Shown one piece after another: positions 23,397-31,294 of a DNA stretch of 64,000 nucleotides (position 1 is the first letter of the stretch; every line of letters starts with the position of its first letter). Both the position numbers and the translations under genes were made by a program. The notes under the pieces are model-generated. The model saw nothing but the letters and a program-made list of their open reading frames with translations, had not been told where the DNA came from and did not search any database. Source of the DNA: Clostridia bacterium (lineage in GTDB: Bacteria; Bacillota; Clostridia; Oscillospirales; CAG-272); the NCBI GenBank assembly GCA_017472255.1, contig JAFUQU010000011.1, forward strand, positions 248,001 through 312,000, given 5' to 3'.

Positions 23397-24620
23397 ATGA
23401 AGATCGGAATTATAGGCGGCGGCGCTGCCGGTCTGATGGCGGCAATCACGGCCAGAGAAGCGGGCGCGGACGTGACCCTCATCGAACGCAACGACCGGGT
23501 CGGCAAAAAGCTGCTCATCACCGGCAAAGGTCGCTGCAACGTCACCAATAACAGCGACGTGAACACCCACATCGAGAACATCCCCACAAACCCCCGCTTC
23601 CTTTACGCGGCGCTGAACAGCTTCACCCCCGCCGATACCATGGCGTTCTTCGAGGGGCTGGGCGTTCCGCTGAAAACCGAGCGGGGCAATCGGGTCTTCC
23701 CGGTGTCCGACCGGGCGGCGGATATCTGCGGCGCAATGAAACGGCAGATTGACCGCCTCGGCGTGACGCTGCTGCACGAACGGGCGGAGGAAATTCTGTG
23801 CGAGGACGGCGCCGCCACCGGCGTGAAAACCGATCGGGGTGCGCATGAGTTCGACGCGGTCATCCTTGCCACAGGGGGTGCGTCCTATCCGCTGACCGGT
23901 TCCACCGGCGACGGCTATCGGATGGCGCAGGCGCTGGGACACACGGTGACGGAGCTAAAGCCCGCGCTGGTGCCGGTGGAGTGCGCCGAAAAATGGGCAA
24001 GGGAGCTGATGGGTCTCTCCCTGCGCAACGTGACGCTGCGTGTTCTGGACGGCGGCGGGAAGGAAGTCTTCGAGGAACAGGGCGAGCTTTTGTTCACCCA
24101 CTTCGGGCTGACGGGACCGCTGGTGCTTTCCGCGTCCAGCCACATGAAGAAGCTGCCGGGTATGCGCTATCAAATGTGCATCGACCTCAAGCCCGCCCTC
24201 GACGAGCAGACGCTGGACAAGCGCCTCCAATCCGACTTCGCCAAATACGCCAATAAGGATTTCGTCAACGCATTGGGCGATCTGCTGCCGTCTAAGCTGA
24301 TCCCGGTCATCGTTCGGCTGTCGGGTATCGACGGACGCAAAAAGGTGAACGTCATCACCAGAGAGGAGCGCCGCCGTCTTCTGGAGCTGCTCAAGGGACT
24401 AACCCTCACCGCAACGAAATTCCGCCCCATCGACGAAGCGATTGTCACCTCCGGCGGCATATCGACAAAGGAGATTTCGCCGAAAACCATGGAATCGAAG
24501 CTGGTGCGCGGGCTGTATTTCGCGGGCGAAATCATCGACGTGGACGCCTACACCGGCGGCTTCAACCTGCAAATCGCCTTCTCAACCGCAAGACTTGCAG
24601 CCAAATCCATAATTATCTAA
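23397..24620 (+). CDS. HI0933-family NAD(P)/FAD-dependent flavoprotein (YhiN-like)
   Basis: 407 residues from the ATG at 23397, with GAGGA upstream; an in-frame ATG at 23382 lies inside the preceding gene. The FAD-binding 'IGIIGGGAAGLMAAITA' and 'RVGKKLLITGKGRCNVTNN' (family signature) are at the N-terminus, with 'ILATGGASYPLTGSTGDGY' mid-protein and 'GEIIDVDAYTGGFNLQIAFSTARLA' at the C-terminus. The family is widespread and its cellular role is unclear; a link to tRNA or redox metabolism has been suggested but not settled. Confidence 0.9.
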   Translation: MKIGIIGGGAAGLMAAITAREAGADVTLIERNDRVGKKLLITGKGRCNVTNNSDVNTHIENIPTNPRFLYAALNSFTPADTMAFFEGLGVPLKTERGNRVFPVSDRAADICGAMKRQIDRLGVTLLHERAEEILCEDGAATGVKTDRGAHEFDAVILATGGASYPLTGSTGDGYRMAQALGHTVTELKPALVPVECAEKWARELMGLSLRNVTLRVLDGGGKEVFEEQGELLFTHFGLTGPLVLSASSHMKKLPGMRYQMCIDLKPALDEQTLDKRLQSDFAKYANKDFVNALGDLLPSKLIPVIVRLSGIDGRKKVNVITREERRRLLELLKGLTLTATKFRPIDEAIVTSGGISTKEISPKTMESKLVRGLYFAGEIIDVDAYTGGFNLQIAFSTARLAAKSIII

Positions 24621-24649
24621 CAACCAACGCACCAATCCAAAATCCAAGT

Positions 24650-24920
24650 AACCTCGCACGCAAAACAAATCCCAGCGAACCCGATTTGCCGGAGGGGGCA
24701 GGGTCCCGCGGAGGACAAATCGCTCAAGGGCGCTTAGCCTGTGTACGCGCATACTTCGTCTGCGCTGCACTCGCAACCAAGTCTGAAGCGTAAACATCGT
24801 GGGTGAAGAGCATTCCGGGACGGTAAACCGTCCCGAGGGAAAATAATAATTACCCTCATATAAAGCTTTTGCACAGCCTTTTCTACGCCCTCGCAGGGCG
24901 AGGGCATGAAAGCGCGTACC
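24650..24920 (+). repeat. Dispersed intergenic repeat, long copy A
   Basis: About 270 bp matching 53616-53885 in order and orientation. Shared blocks are ACAAATC, CCCGATTT, GGGGCAGGG, AATCGCTC, GCACTCGCAACCAAGT, the hairpin GGACGGTAAACCGTCC (about 24824-24839), AATTACCCTCA, then AAAGCTTTTGCACAGCC and the hairpin GCCCTCGC/GCGAGGGC. It fills the gap between the flavoprotein gene and cmk. Open frames on both strands here are incidental. Confidence 0.8.
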
Positions 24921-24949
24921 CCTCTTATAAATACAGAAAGGACATAACC

Positions 24950-25633
24950 ATGAATATTCTTCGCATAGCACTGGACGGACCCAGCGGGGCGGGGAAAAGC
25001 TCCCTTGCAAAGGAGATTGCCCGGCGGCTGAATATTGTTTATCTTGATACAGGTGCGCTGTACCGCACCGTGGGTCTGTATGCAAAGCAGAAGGGCGTCA
25101 ATCCCTCTGACGCCCAGGCGATGGCGGCGATTCTGCCAACGCTTTCGCTGGACGTGCGCATGGAGGAGGACGGTCAGCACGTTTATCTCAACGGCGGGGA
25201 TGTGGGCGATTCCATCCGCACGCCGGAAATGTCGAAGTATGCGTCGGCGGTGTCGGCACTGCCGGTGGTGAGAGCGTTTCTGCTGGATACACAGCGGAAT
25301 TTTGCCGCGCATCATTCGGTGATCATGGACGGACGGGACATCGGTACGGTCATTCTGCCCGACGCCGACGTGAAGATTTTCCTCACCGCTTCGGCAAAAG
25401 CCCGCGCCCGCCGCCGTCACGCCGAGCTTACGGTCAAGGGCATCGAAACCACGCTGGAACAGGTGCTCGCCGACATGGAACAGCGCGACCGCAACGACGC
25501 CACCCGGGACGCCGCTCCCTGCGTCGCCGCCGAGGACGCGGTTCTGCTGGACAACTCCAACCTGTCGGTGAAGGGAACCGTCACCGTGGCGCTTGCCATC
25601 ATTCAGGCGAAAGTCGAGGAAAAGAGCGAATGA
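24950..25633 (+). CDS. cmk: Cytidylate kinase
   Basis: 227 residues. Phosphorylates CMP/dCMP. P-loop 'DGPSGAGKSS' (residues 9-18), 'YLDTGALYRTVGLYA', 'VVRAFLLDTQRNFA' and 'VIMDGRDIGTVILPDADVKIFLTASAKARARRRHAE' (in parts) are diagnostic. The start at 24950 has AGAAAGGA upstream. A longer frame from 24869 would translate repeat sequence and is rejected. First gene of the cmk-plsC-ispH/S1 operon, a conserved clostridial order, with a 4-bp overlap to plsC. Confidence 0.95.
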   Translation: MNILRIALDGPSGAGKSSLAKEIARRLNIVYLDTGALYRTVGLYAKQKGVNPSDAQAMAAILPTLSLDVRMEEDGQHVYLNGGDVGDSIRTPEMSKYASAVSALPVVRAFLLDTQRNFAAHHSVIMDGRDIGTVILPDADVKIFLTASAKARARRRHAELTVKGIETTLEQVLADMEQRDRNDATRDAAPCVAAEDAVLLDNSNLSVKGTVTVALAIIQAKVEEKSE

Positions 25634-26283
25634 AGAAAATGGGCTTTTATGGCTGGCTGTACAAATATCTGTCTGGCTTCATTAAGACGATTTTCCGCAT
25701 CCATGTTTACGGCGCGGAGAACGAGCCGGCGGAAGGCGGCTATCTCGCCTGCCCGAACCACATCTCCTATCTGGACGTGCTGGTGGCGGCGGTGTCGGTC
25801 AAGCGGCAGATTCGCTTTATGGCGAAGAAGGAGCTGTTCAAGGTTCCGCTGCTGGGCGGACTGATCAAAACGCTGGGCGCGTTCCCGGTTGACCGAACCG
25901 GCAACGCGGTCAGCTCCATCAAAAAAACCATCTCTCTGCTTAAAGAGGGCGAGGTGGTTGGACTTTTCCCCCAGGGACACCGCTTCCGGGGCAAGGAGAT
26001 CGAATCCTCCCGCAGCGCCGTTAAAGGCGGCGCGGCCATGACGGCGTTCCGCGCGGGCGTGCCGGTCCTGCCCATGTATATCGAAACCAAGGGCAACAAG
26101 GTGGCGCTTTTCCGCCGAATCAATATCTATATCGGCAAACCCATCACCCTGGAGGAGTTCGCCTTCGAAAACGGCGGCAACGAGGAATACGATCGGGGCG
26201 CGCAGCTGATTTTCGACCGCATTCTGGCGCTCAAGGCGGACGCACCGCGCCTTCTCGCGGCGGCGGAGGATACCCATGCCTGA
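25630..26283 (+). CDS. plsC: 1-acyl-sn-glycerol-3-phosphate acyltransferase
   Basis: 217 residues, membrane-associated. Catalytic motif 'NHISYLD' (HX4D, near residue 40), 'KKELFKVPLLGGLIKTLGAFPVDR' (parts) and 'GLFPQGHRFRG', the third block, where the usual EGTR is replaced by QGHR, as in several clostridial members. It acylates lysophosphatidate to phosphatidate. Starts by ATGA overlap with cmk and overlaps ispH by 8 bp. Confidence 0.9.
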   Translation: MKKMGFYGWLYKYLSGFIKTIFRIHVYGAENEPAEGGYLACPNHISYLDVLVAAVSVKRQIRFMAKKELFKVPLLGGLIKTLGAFPVDRTGNAVSSIKKTISLLKEGEVVGLFPQGHRFRGKEIESSRSAVKGGAAMTAFRAGVPVLPMYIETKGNKVALFRRINIYIGKPITLEEFAFENGGNEEYDRGAQLIFDRILALKADAPRLLAAAEDTHA

Positions 26284-28246
26284 AATCACGGTCGCTAAGC
26301 TGGCGGGCTTCTGCTTCGGCGTAAGCCGGGCGGTGGAGACGGTGGAGTCGCTGATCGGCAGCGGCGCGGCGGTTTATACGCTGGGCAAGCTGATTCACAA
26401 CCCGGGCTTTCTGGCGTCGCTGGAAGCCAAGGGCGTGCGGGTCATCGACGCCGGCGATCTTTCCCGCATCTTCGCCGAAACGGACGAAGCGCATCCCACG
26501 GTTATCTGCACCCGTGCCCACGGCATCACCCGCGATCTGACAAAGCGGCTCGAGGAATACGCCGCGGCGAATCCTTCCTTCCGCGTGGCGGACTGCACCT
26601 GTCCCTATGTGAAGAAGATTCACAACATCGCCACCGAGCACACTTCGCCGGACACGGTTTTCTGCGTGCTGGGCGATGCGGCGCATCCGGAGGTGCAGGG
26701 AATCGTCAGCTACGCGGCGGGAGATGTTTACGTTTCGCCGACATCGGAAGGTCTGCTGGAACAGATTAAAACTGGCAATATTGCCAACAAACAGGTTATA
26801 TTGGCAGCACAAACCACGCAAAATCAAAAAGAGTGGGAAAAAACTCAAGAAATTTTCAAAAAACTATATACAAATTCAAAAATTTATGATACAATATGTA
26901 GTGTAACAGAAAACAGGCAGAATGAAGTCTCGAAGCTATCCCGAAAAATGGATATGATGATCATTATTGGCGGGAAAGAGAGTTCGAACACGAACAAACT
27001 CTATTCGGTCAGTAAGCAGAATAACGAATTAACCTTTTTGATTGAAGATGCTTCCTCCATTCCGCTCAAGTATGTTAAACCCCATATGAAGGTGGGAATC
27101 GCTGCGGGAGCTTCAACTCCCGGCGAAATTATTCAGGAGGTTCAAAATATTATGAGCGAGAACACCGAAAAAACTTTTGCAGAGATGGTTGACGAGTCTC
27201 TTCGTCCCATCAACAACGGCGACCGCGTTGCCGGCACCGTAACGTCCGTTTCGGACAACGAAATCCACGTGGACATCGGCGCTAAGTTCACCGGAATTAT
27301 TACATATTCCGAGCTTACCGACGATCCTTCCCTCAAGCTGACCGATCTTTACAAGCCCGGCGACGCTATCGAAGCCGTTGTTGTCAAGGTCAACGACGCT
27401 GAGGGTGTTGCTACCCTCTCCAAGAAGAGAGTGGACGTGGCTAAGAACTGGCAGGTTGTGGTCGATGCGGCCGCTTCCGGCGAGATTCTCGACGCGAAGA
27501 TCATCGACGCTGTCAAGGGCGGCGTAATTGGTCTGGTCGGCGGCGTGCGCGTATTCATCCCCGCTTCCCAGTCTGGTCTTCCCAAGGACGCTGACCTCTC
27601 CGAGCTGAAGGGTCAGGAGAAGAAGGTCAAGATCATCGACATCAACGAGCAGAGAAAGCGCGTTGTCGCTTCCATCCGCGTGGTTGAGCGTGAGGCTAAC
27701 AAGGCTCGCAAGGAAGCCTTCTGGGCTCAGGTTGAGGAAGGCCAGCAGTATCACGGCGAAGTCAAGAGCCTGCTCTCCTACGGCGCATTCGTAGACCTGG
27801 GCGGCGTGGACGGCATGGTTCACACCTCCGAGCTGTCTTGGAAGCGCATTAAGCATCCCTCCGAGGTTGTGTCTGTCGGCGATATGATCGACGTCACCGT
27901 CAAGGCTGTGGACAAGGAAGCCAAGAGAATTTCTCTGACCTACAAGGCTCCCGATCAGGATCCCTGGAAGATCTTCACCGACACCTACGCAGAGGGCGAC
28001 GTGGCTCACGTCAAGATCGTTTCCCTGATGGACTTCGGCGCGTTTGCCGAGGTTGTACCGGGCGCTGACGGTCTGATTCACGTGTCCCAGATCAGCCGCG
28101 AGAAGATCGCAAAGCCGGCTGACGCTCTGAAGATCGGTGACGAGGTTGACGCCAAGATCACCAAGATCGATCCCGAGACTCACAAGATCAGCCTTTCCAT
28201 CAAGGCTCATCTGGACGATCTCGACAGAGAAGCAGACGCAGAATAA
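26276..28246 (+). CDS. ispH: IspH (HMBPP reductase) fused to four S1 RNA-binding domains
   Basis: 656 residues. Residues 1-290 are IspH, the last step of the MEP isoprenoid pathway, an Fe-S enzyme with cluster ligands Cys13 ('GFCFGV'), Cys109 ('DCTCP') and Cys208 ('TICSV'), His41, 'RAHGI', 'GDAAHPEVQG' and 'GGKESSNTNKL'. Residues about 312-650 hold four S1 repeats resembling ribosomal protein S1 ('GAKFTGIITYSEL', 'VRVFIPASQSGL', 'SYGAFVDLGGVDGMVHTSEL', 'DFGAFAEVVPGADGLIHVSQI'). Such fusions are known in Clostridia. Codons for residues about 165-265 are strikingly AT-rich relative to both flanks. A GCGCC terminator follows. Confidence 0.95.
   Translation: MPEITVAKLAGFCFGVSRAVETVESLIGSGAAVYTLGKLIHNPGFLASLEAKGVRVIDAGDLSRIFAETDEAHPTVICTRAHGITRDLTKRLEEYAAANPSFRVADCTCPYVKKIHNIATEHTSPDTVFCVLGDAAHPEVQGIVSYAAGDVYVSPTSEGLLEQIKTGNIANKQVILAAQTTQNQKEWEKTQEIFKKLYTNSKIYDTICSVTENRQNEVSKLSRKMDMMIIIGGKESSNTNKLYSVSKQNNELTFLIEDASSIPLKYVKPHMKVGIAAGASTPGEIIQEVQNIMSENTEKTFAEMVDESLRPINNGDRVAGTVTSVSDNEIHVDIGAKFTGIITYSELTDDPSLKLTDLYKPGDAIEAVVVKVNDAEGVATLSKKRVDVAKNWQVVVDAAASGEILDAKIIDAVKGGVIGLVGGVRVFIPASQSGLPKDADLSELKGQEKKVKIIDINEQRKRVVASIRVVEREANKARKEAFWAQVEEGQQYHGEVKSLLSYGAFVDLGGVDGMVHTSELSWKRIKHPSEVVSVGDMIDVTVKAVDKEAKRISLTYKAPDQDPWKIFTDTYAEGDVAHVKIVSLMDFGAFAEVVPGADGLIHVSQISREKIAKPADALKIGDEVDAKITKIDPETHKISLSIKAHLDDLDREADAE
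26867..26895 (+). promoter_or_regulatory. Possible internal promoter inside ispH
   Basis: TATACA (26867-26872) and TACAAT (26890-26895) with a 17-bp spacer lie in the AT-rich stretch upstream of the S1 part. It could give a separate S1-domain transcript; chance in AT-rich DNA is the main alternative. Confidence 0.3.
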
Positions 28247-28258
28247 GTCTTACTCAAA

Positions 28259-28292
28259 ACGGCGCGAAGATTTCTTCGCGCCGTTTTTTATC
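28259..28292 (+). terminator. Terminator after ispH/S1, abutting the GH4 ribosome site
   Basis: A 15-bp stem AAAACGGCGCGAAGA/TCTTCGCGCCGTTTT (28259-28273 with 28276-28290) followed by TT. The next gene's AAGGAGGT begins about 6 bases later, leaving no room for a promoter. Confidence 0.85.
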
Positions 28293-28305
28293 AAGGAGGT
28301 ATCGT

Positions 28306-29733
28306 ATGAAAATCGCAATTATTGGCGCCGGAAGCATCGTTTTCTGCAAAACGCTGCTGATGGACATCGTGCAGATCAAAGGCTTGGGGCATATCGAATT
28401 TGCCCTGATGGCGCCGTCCACCCGGCACACGTCCGACGTGAAGCGCTACTTCGATCGTGTCGCCGCCGCGAACGGTCTTGACGCCGAGGCGTGGATTACC
28501 ACCGACCGCCGGGAAGCGCTTCGGAACGCGGATTACGTCATCGCCACGCTGAACGTTGGCGGAACCGACGCCGCGACGCTGGACATCGAAATCCCGCTGA
28601 AATACGGCGTCGATCAGTGCATCGGCGACACCAACTCCATCGGCTCCATCTTCCGTTCCATGCGGACGCTGCCGGTCATGCGCGGACTGGCGCGGGATAT
28701 GCTGGAGGTCTGCCCGAACGCCATGCTGCTCAACTACGTCAACCCCATGACCGCCGTCTGCCGCGCCGTCGATGACGAATTCGCCGGGAAAATTCCCTAT
28801 GTGGGGCTTTGCCACGGCGTGCAGACCACCATCCGACTTATCGCGGGCTACCTCGGACTTCCGCTGGAGGAAATCGATTACACCTGCGCGGGCATCAACC
28901 ACATGGGCTGGTTCATCAAACTGGAGCGAAACGGCGTCGATCTCTATCCGGCGCTTCGGGAAAAGTTTGAGCTGCCCGAATACTACGCCTCCGAAAAGGT
29001 GCGCGGCGAGGTTTTCCGCCACTTTGGCTACTTCATGACCGAATCCACCGGGCACCTGTCCGAGTATCTGCCCTACTTCCGCAAAAATGAAATGGCGCGT
29101 TCGCTTTACTGCGACGAGCCGGACTTCGGCGGCGAAACCGGCGCGTCGCTGAAATGGTCGAAGAAGGTGAAGGAAAAATACCGCGACCGGGATGTGCTGG
29201 AGCAGGAGCCTTCCACGCTGCCGCCGCGTTCCATCGAATACGGCTCCTACATCATCGAAGCCACGGCGCTGAACCGTCCGTTCACCTTCAACGGCAACAT
29301 CCGCAACACCGCTTCCGACGGGCGGGGGCTGATCACCAATCTTCCCGCCGACTGCATCGCCGAAATGCCGGTGATTGCCGACGGTGAAGGGCTGCATCCC
29401 CAGTCGGTGGGTGCGCTTCCGCCTCAGTGCGCGGCGCTGAACATGACCAACGTGAATGTGCAGACGCTGACCTTCCTGGCGGAGAAGTACAGCGACCCTA
29501 AACTTCTGGTTCAAGCGGCCGCCCTTGATCCGCTGACCGGCGCTGTCTGCACGCTGAAAGAAATTCGCGAGATGGTGACGGAGATGCTTCTGGCCGAGGC
29601 GAAGTGGCTGCCGAACTTCGAAGGGAAGCTCCCCCGTCCCACGCCGACGATCTTCGTTCCCGCCGACTGCAAGCGCGCCGAAGTGCCCGCCGACCCGGCG
29701 CTGGCGATCAACACCCGGCTGGCGAATTTATGA
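28306..29733 (+). CDS. Glycoside hydrolase family 4 alpha-glycosidase (alpha-galactosidase-like)
   Basis: 475 residues. The N-terminal Rossmann fold 'KIAIIGAGSIVFCKTLL' binds the NAD cofactor typical of GH4, which uses an oxidation-elimination mechanism with Mn. Further family blocks are 'NADYVIATLNVGG', 'GDTNSIGSIFRSMRTLP', 'NYVNPMTAVCRAV', 'GLCHGVQTT' (metal Cys/His) and 'AGINHMGWF'. The CHG motif and 'NH.GW' fit the MelA/LplD-like alpha-galactosidase or alpha-galacturonidase subgroup. It acts in the cytosol on imported or phosphorolysed sugars. No transporter is adjacent. Expression must come from read-through of the hairpin just upstream or from an unseen promoter. Confidence 0.85.
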   Translation: MKIAIIGAGSIVFCKTLLMDIVQIKGLGHIEFALMAPSTRHTSDVKRYFDRVAAANGLDAEAWITTDRREALRNADYVIATLNVGGTDAATLDIEIPLKYGVDQCIGDTNSIGSIFRSMRTLPVMRGLARDMLEVCPNAMLLNYVNPMTAVCRAVDDEFAGKIPYVGLCHGVQTTIRLIAGYLGLPLEEIDYTCAGINHMGWFIKLERNGVDLYPALREKFELPEYYASEKVRGEVFRHFGYFMTESTGHLSEYLPYFRKNEMARSLYCDEPDFGGETGASLKWSKKVKEKYRDRDVLEQEPSTLPPRSIEYGSYIIEATALNRPFTFNGNIRNTASDGRGLITNLPADCIAEMPVIADGEGLHPQSVGALPPQCAALNMTNVNVQTLTFLAEKYSDPKLLVQAAALDPLTGAVCTLKEIREMVTEMLLAEAKWLPNFEGKLPRPTPTIFVPADCKRAEVPADPALAINTRLANL

Positions 29734-29750
29734 AATATCCCGATAAAAGA

Positions 29751-29781
29751 TGCTCCCGCGTTCTAATCGAACGCGGGAGCA
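29751..29781. terminator. Shared terminator hairpin between GH4 and abrB genes
   Basis: A 13-bp stem TGCTCCCGCGTTC/GAACGCGGGAGCA (29751-29763 with 29769-29781), between convergent genes. T-rich on both sides (ATAAATTTT on plus, TCTTTTATC on minus). Confidence 0.7.
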
Positions 29782-29789
29782 CATAAATT

Positions 29790-30038
29790 TTACTGAACCT
29801 GACGGTTCATCTCAGCCAGACAGCTCTTGCAGATGAGCTTGCCCTTGTAGAGAATCACATCGTCAGCGTTGCCGCAGAAGAGACATGCAGGCTCATACTT
29901 CTTCAGGATGATCTTGTCCTCTTCAACGAAGATTTCGATGGAATCCTTATTCTTGATATCCATCTTGTTGCGGAGCTCGATCGGGAGAACGATGCGGCCC
30001 AGCTCGTCGATTCTTCTAACAATACCAGTAGACTTCAT
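29790..30038 (-). CDS. abrB: AbrB/SpoVT-type transcriptional regulator with zinc knuckle
   Basis: 82 residues. 'MKSTGIVRRIDELGRIVLPIELRNKM' (parts) is the swapped-hairpin AbrB DNA-binding domain (1-50). A C-terminal CxxC-x15-CxxC ('CLFCG' and 'CKSC') forms a zinc knuckle, as in many clostridial AbrB proteins. It is likely a transition-state regulator of stationary phase and sporulation genes. Own consensus promoter. It is divergent from spmA. Confidence 0.92.
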   Translation of the reverse strand: MKSTGIVRRIDELGRIVLPIELRNKMDIKNKDSIEIFVEEDKIILKKYEPACLFCGNADDVILYKGKLICKSCLAEMNRQVQ

Positions 30039-30097
30039 GGTTGGAACTTCCTTTCTTGTTTGGTGGATTATTGGCGGTTAGTAAACCTTACACCTAT

Positions 30098-30126
30098 AAT
30101 ATAACATATTTCGACTGAAATGTCAA
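30098..30126 (-). promoter_or_regulatory. Sigma-A promoter of abrB
   Basis: Minus-strand -35 TTGACA (30121-30126) and -10 TATATT (30098-30103), spacer 17 bp. Confidence 0.8.
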
Positions 30127-30208
30127 GAGGTATTTCCATTATTATTCAGAAAATTTTTTTAAGAATAGTTTATAAGTAGTAATTAATAGTAATAAGTGGA
30201 GAAATATC

Positions 30209-30790
30209 ATGCTGGGAATTCTATTTTCGATCATCTGTATACTCTCGTTCGTCTGGTCGATTTTTGCGGGAACGACGGCGGATATGGCGGCGGCGGTGCT
30301 GGACGGCGCGGGACGGGCGGTGGAGGTTACGCTGTCGCTGATCGGCGTTATGAGCCTTTGGAGCGGCGTCATGGAGGTTTTGCGGGAAGCGGGGGGCATC
30401 GGTTTGCTGGCGAAGCTCCTGCGTCCGGCTGCGCGCTTCCTCTTTCCCACGGCATCGCGGACGGGGAAGGGGCTGGACGCCGCCGTCGCCTGCATCGCCG
30501 CCAATCTGCTTGGCATCGGAAACGCCGCCACGCCGCTTGGAATCGAAGCCATCCGCGAGATGCAGGACGGCAGCGATATCGCTTCCGACGACGCGGTTAT
30601 GCTGACGGTGCTGAACACCGCTTCCTTTTCGCTGCTTCCAACCACGGTCATCGCCCTGCGGCGGGCGGCGGGAGCGTCGCTGCTGTTCGAACTGCTGCCA
30701 GCCGTTTGGATGTGCAGCGGCGTGGGAACCCTCTGCGCCGTGGGAACGGTGAAGCTGCTGTGCGCGATAGGAGGAAAGAAGCATGGTTGA
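30209..30790 (+). CDS. spmA: Spore maturation protein A
   Basis: 193 residues, membrane protein with a nucleoside-recognition (Gate) domain. 'LSLIGVMSLWSGVMEVLREAG' and 'NLLGIGNAATPLGIEAIREMQ' are SpmA hallmarks. SpmA/SpmB are needed for spore core dehydration in Bacillus; in Clostridia they support the same role. Start after GTGGAGAAATATC. Overlaps spmB by 8 bp. The upstream region is AT-rich, and I could not assign a sporulation-sigma promoter with confidence. Confidence 0.9.
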   Translation: MLGILFSIICILSFVWSIFAGTTADMAAAVLDGAGRAVEVTLSLIGVMSLWSGVMEVLREAGGIGLLAKLLRPAARFLFPTASRTGKGLDAAVACIAANLLGIGNAATPLGIEAIREMQDGSDIASDDAVMLTVLNTASFSLLPTTVIALRRAAGASLLFELLPAVWMCSGVGTLCAVGTVKLLCAIGGKKHG

Positions 30791-31292
30791 GAAAATCAGC
30801 GCATCCATCGTTCCGGCGGTGATTGCACTCTGCGGCGTGATCATCCTGCTTTCAAAGAAGCCGCTGTTCGATTCGTTCATCGGCGGGGCGAAAAAGGGCT
30901 GCGATACGGCTGTGAAGCTTTTTCCGACGCTGTGTACGCTGTTCTGCGCGGTGTCCATGTTCTCGTCCTGCGGGATTGCGGACGCGCTGGCGGGCGTTCT
31001 GACGCGGCTGGGAATCCCCGACGGCATGGCGGCGTTCCTGCTGATGCGTCCGATTTCCGGCGCCGCGTCCACCGCCATGCTGGCGGATATTTTTGCGGGC
31101 AAGGGCGCGGACAGTCCGGCGGGAATCGCCGCGTCGGTGATTATGGCGTCCTCGGACACGCTGTTCTACGTGATCGCTGTCTACACGGCTGCGGCGGGGA
31201 TAAAAAAGACCCGCTGCATGATTCCTGCGGCGGGTGTTGCGATGGTTGTTACGGTGGCGGCGGCGCTGCTGATCTGCAAGCTGTGGTTCTGA
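30783..31292 (+). CDS. spmB: Spore maturation protein B
   Basis: 169 residues. Gate-domain membrane partner of SpmA. 'MFSSCGIADALAGVL' and 'LLMRPISGAASTAMLADIFAGKGADSPAGIAASVIMASSDTLFYVIAVY' (parts) match SpmB, including the conserved 'PISGSGS'-like and 'DT.FY' motifs. It ends 2 bp before the convergent capA gene, and no terminator is visible between them. Confidence 0.92.
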   Translation: MVEKISASIVPAVIALCGVIILLSKKPLFDSFIGGAKKGCDTAVKLFPTLCTLFCAVSMFSSCGIADALAGVLTRLGIPDGMAAFLLMRPISGAASTAMLADIFAGKGADSPAGIAASVIMASSDTLFYVIAVYTAAAGIKKTRCMIPAAGVAMVVTVAAALLICKLWF

Positions 31293-31294
31293 AG

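Noticed and set aside
24582..25085. Overlapping minus-strand frames in the gap before cmk
   Set aside because: They translate the dispersed repeat. Similar frames appear in copy B only because the repeat is shared, and the predicted peptides show no coding constraint.
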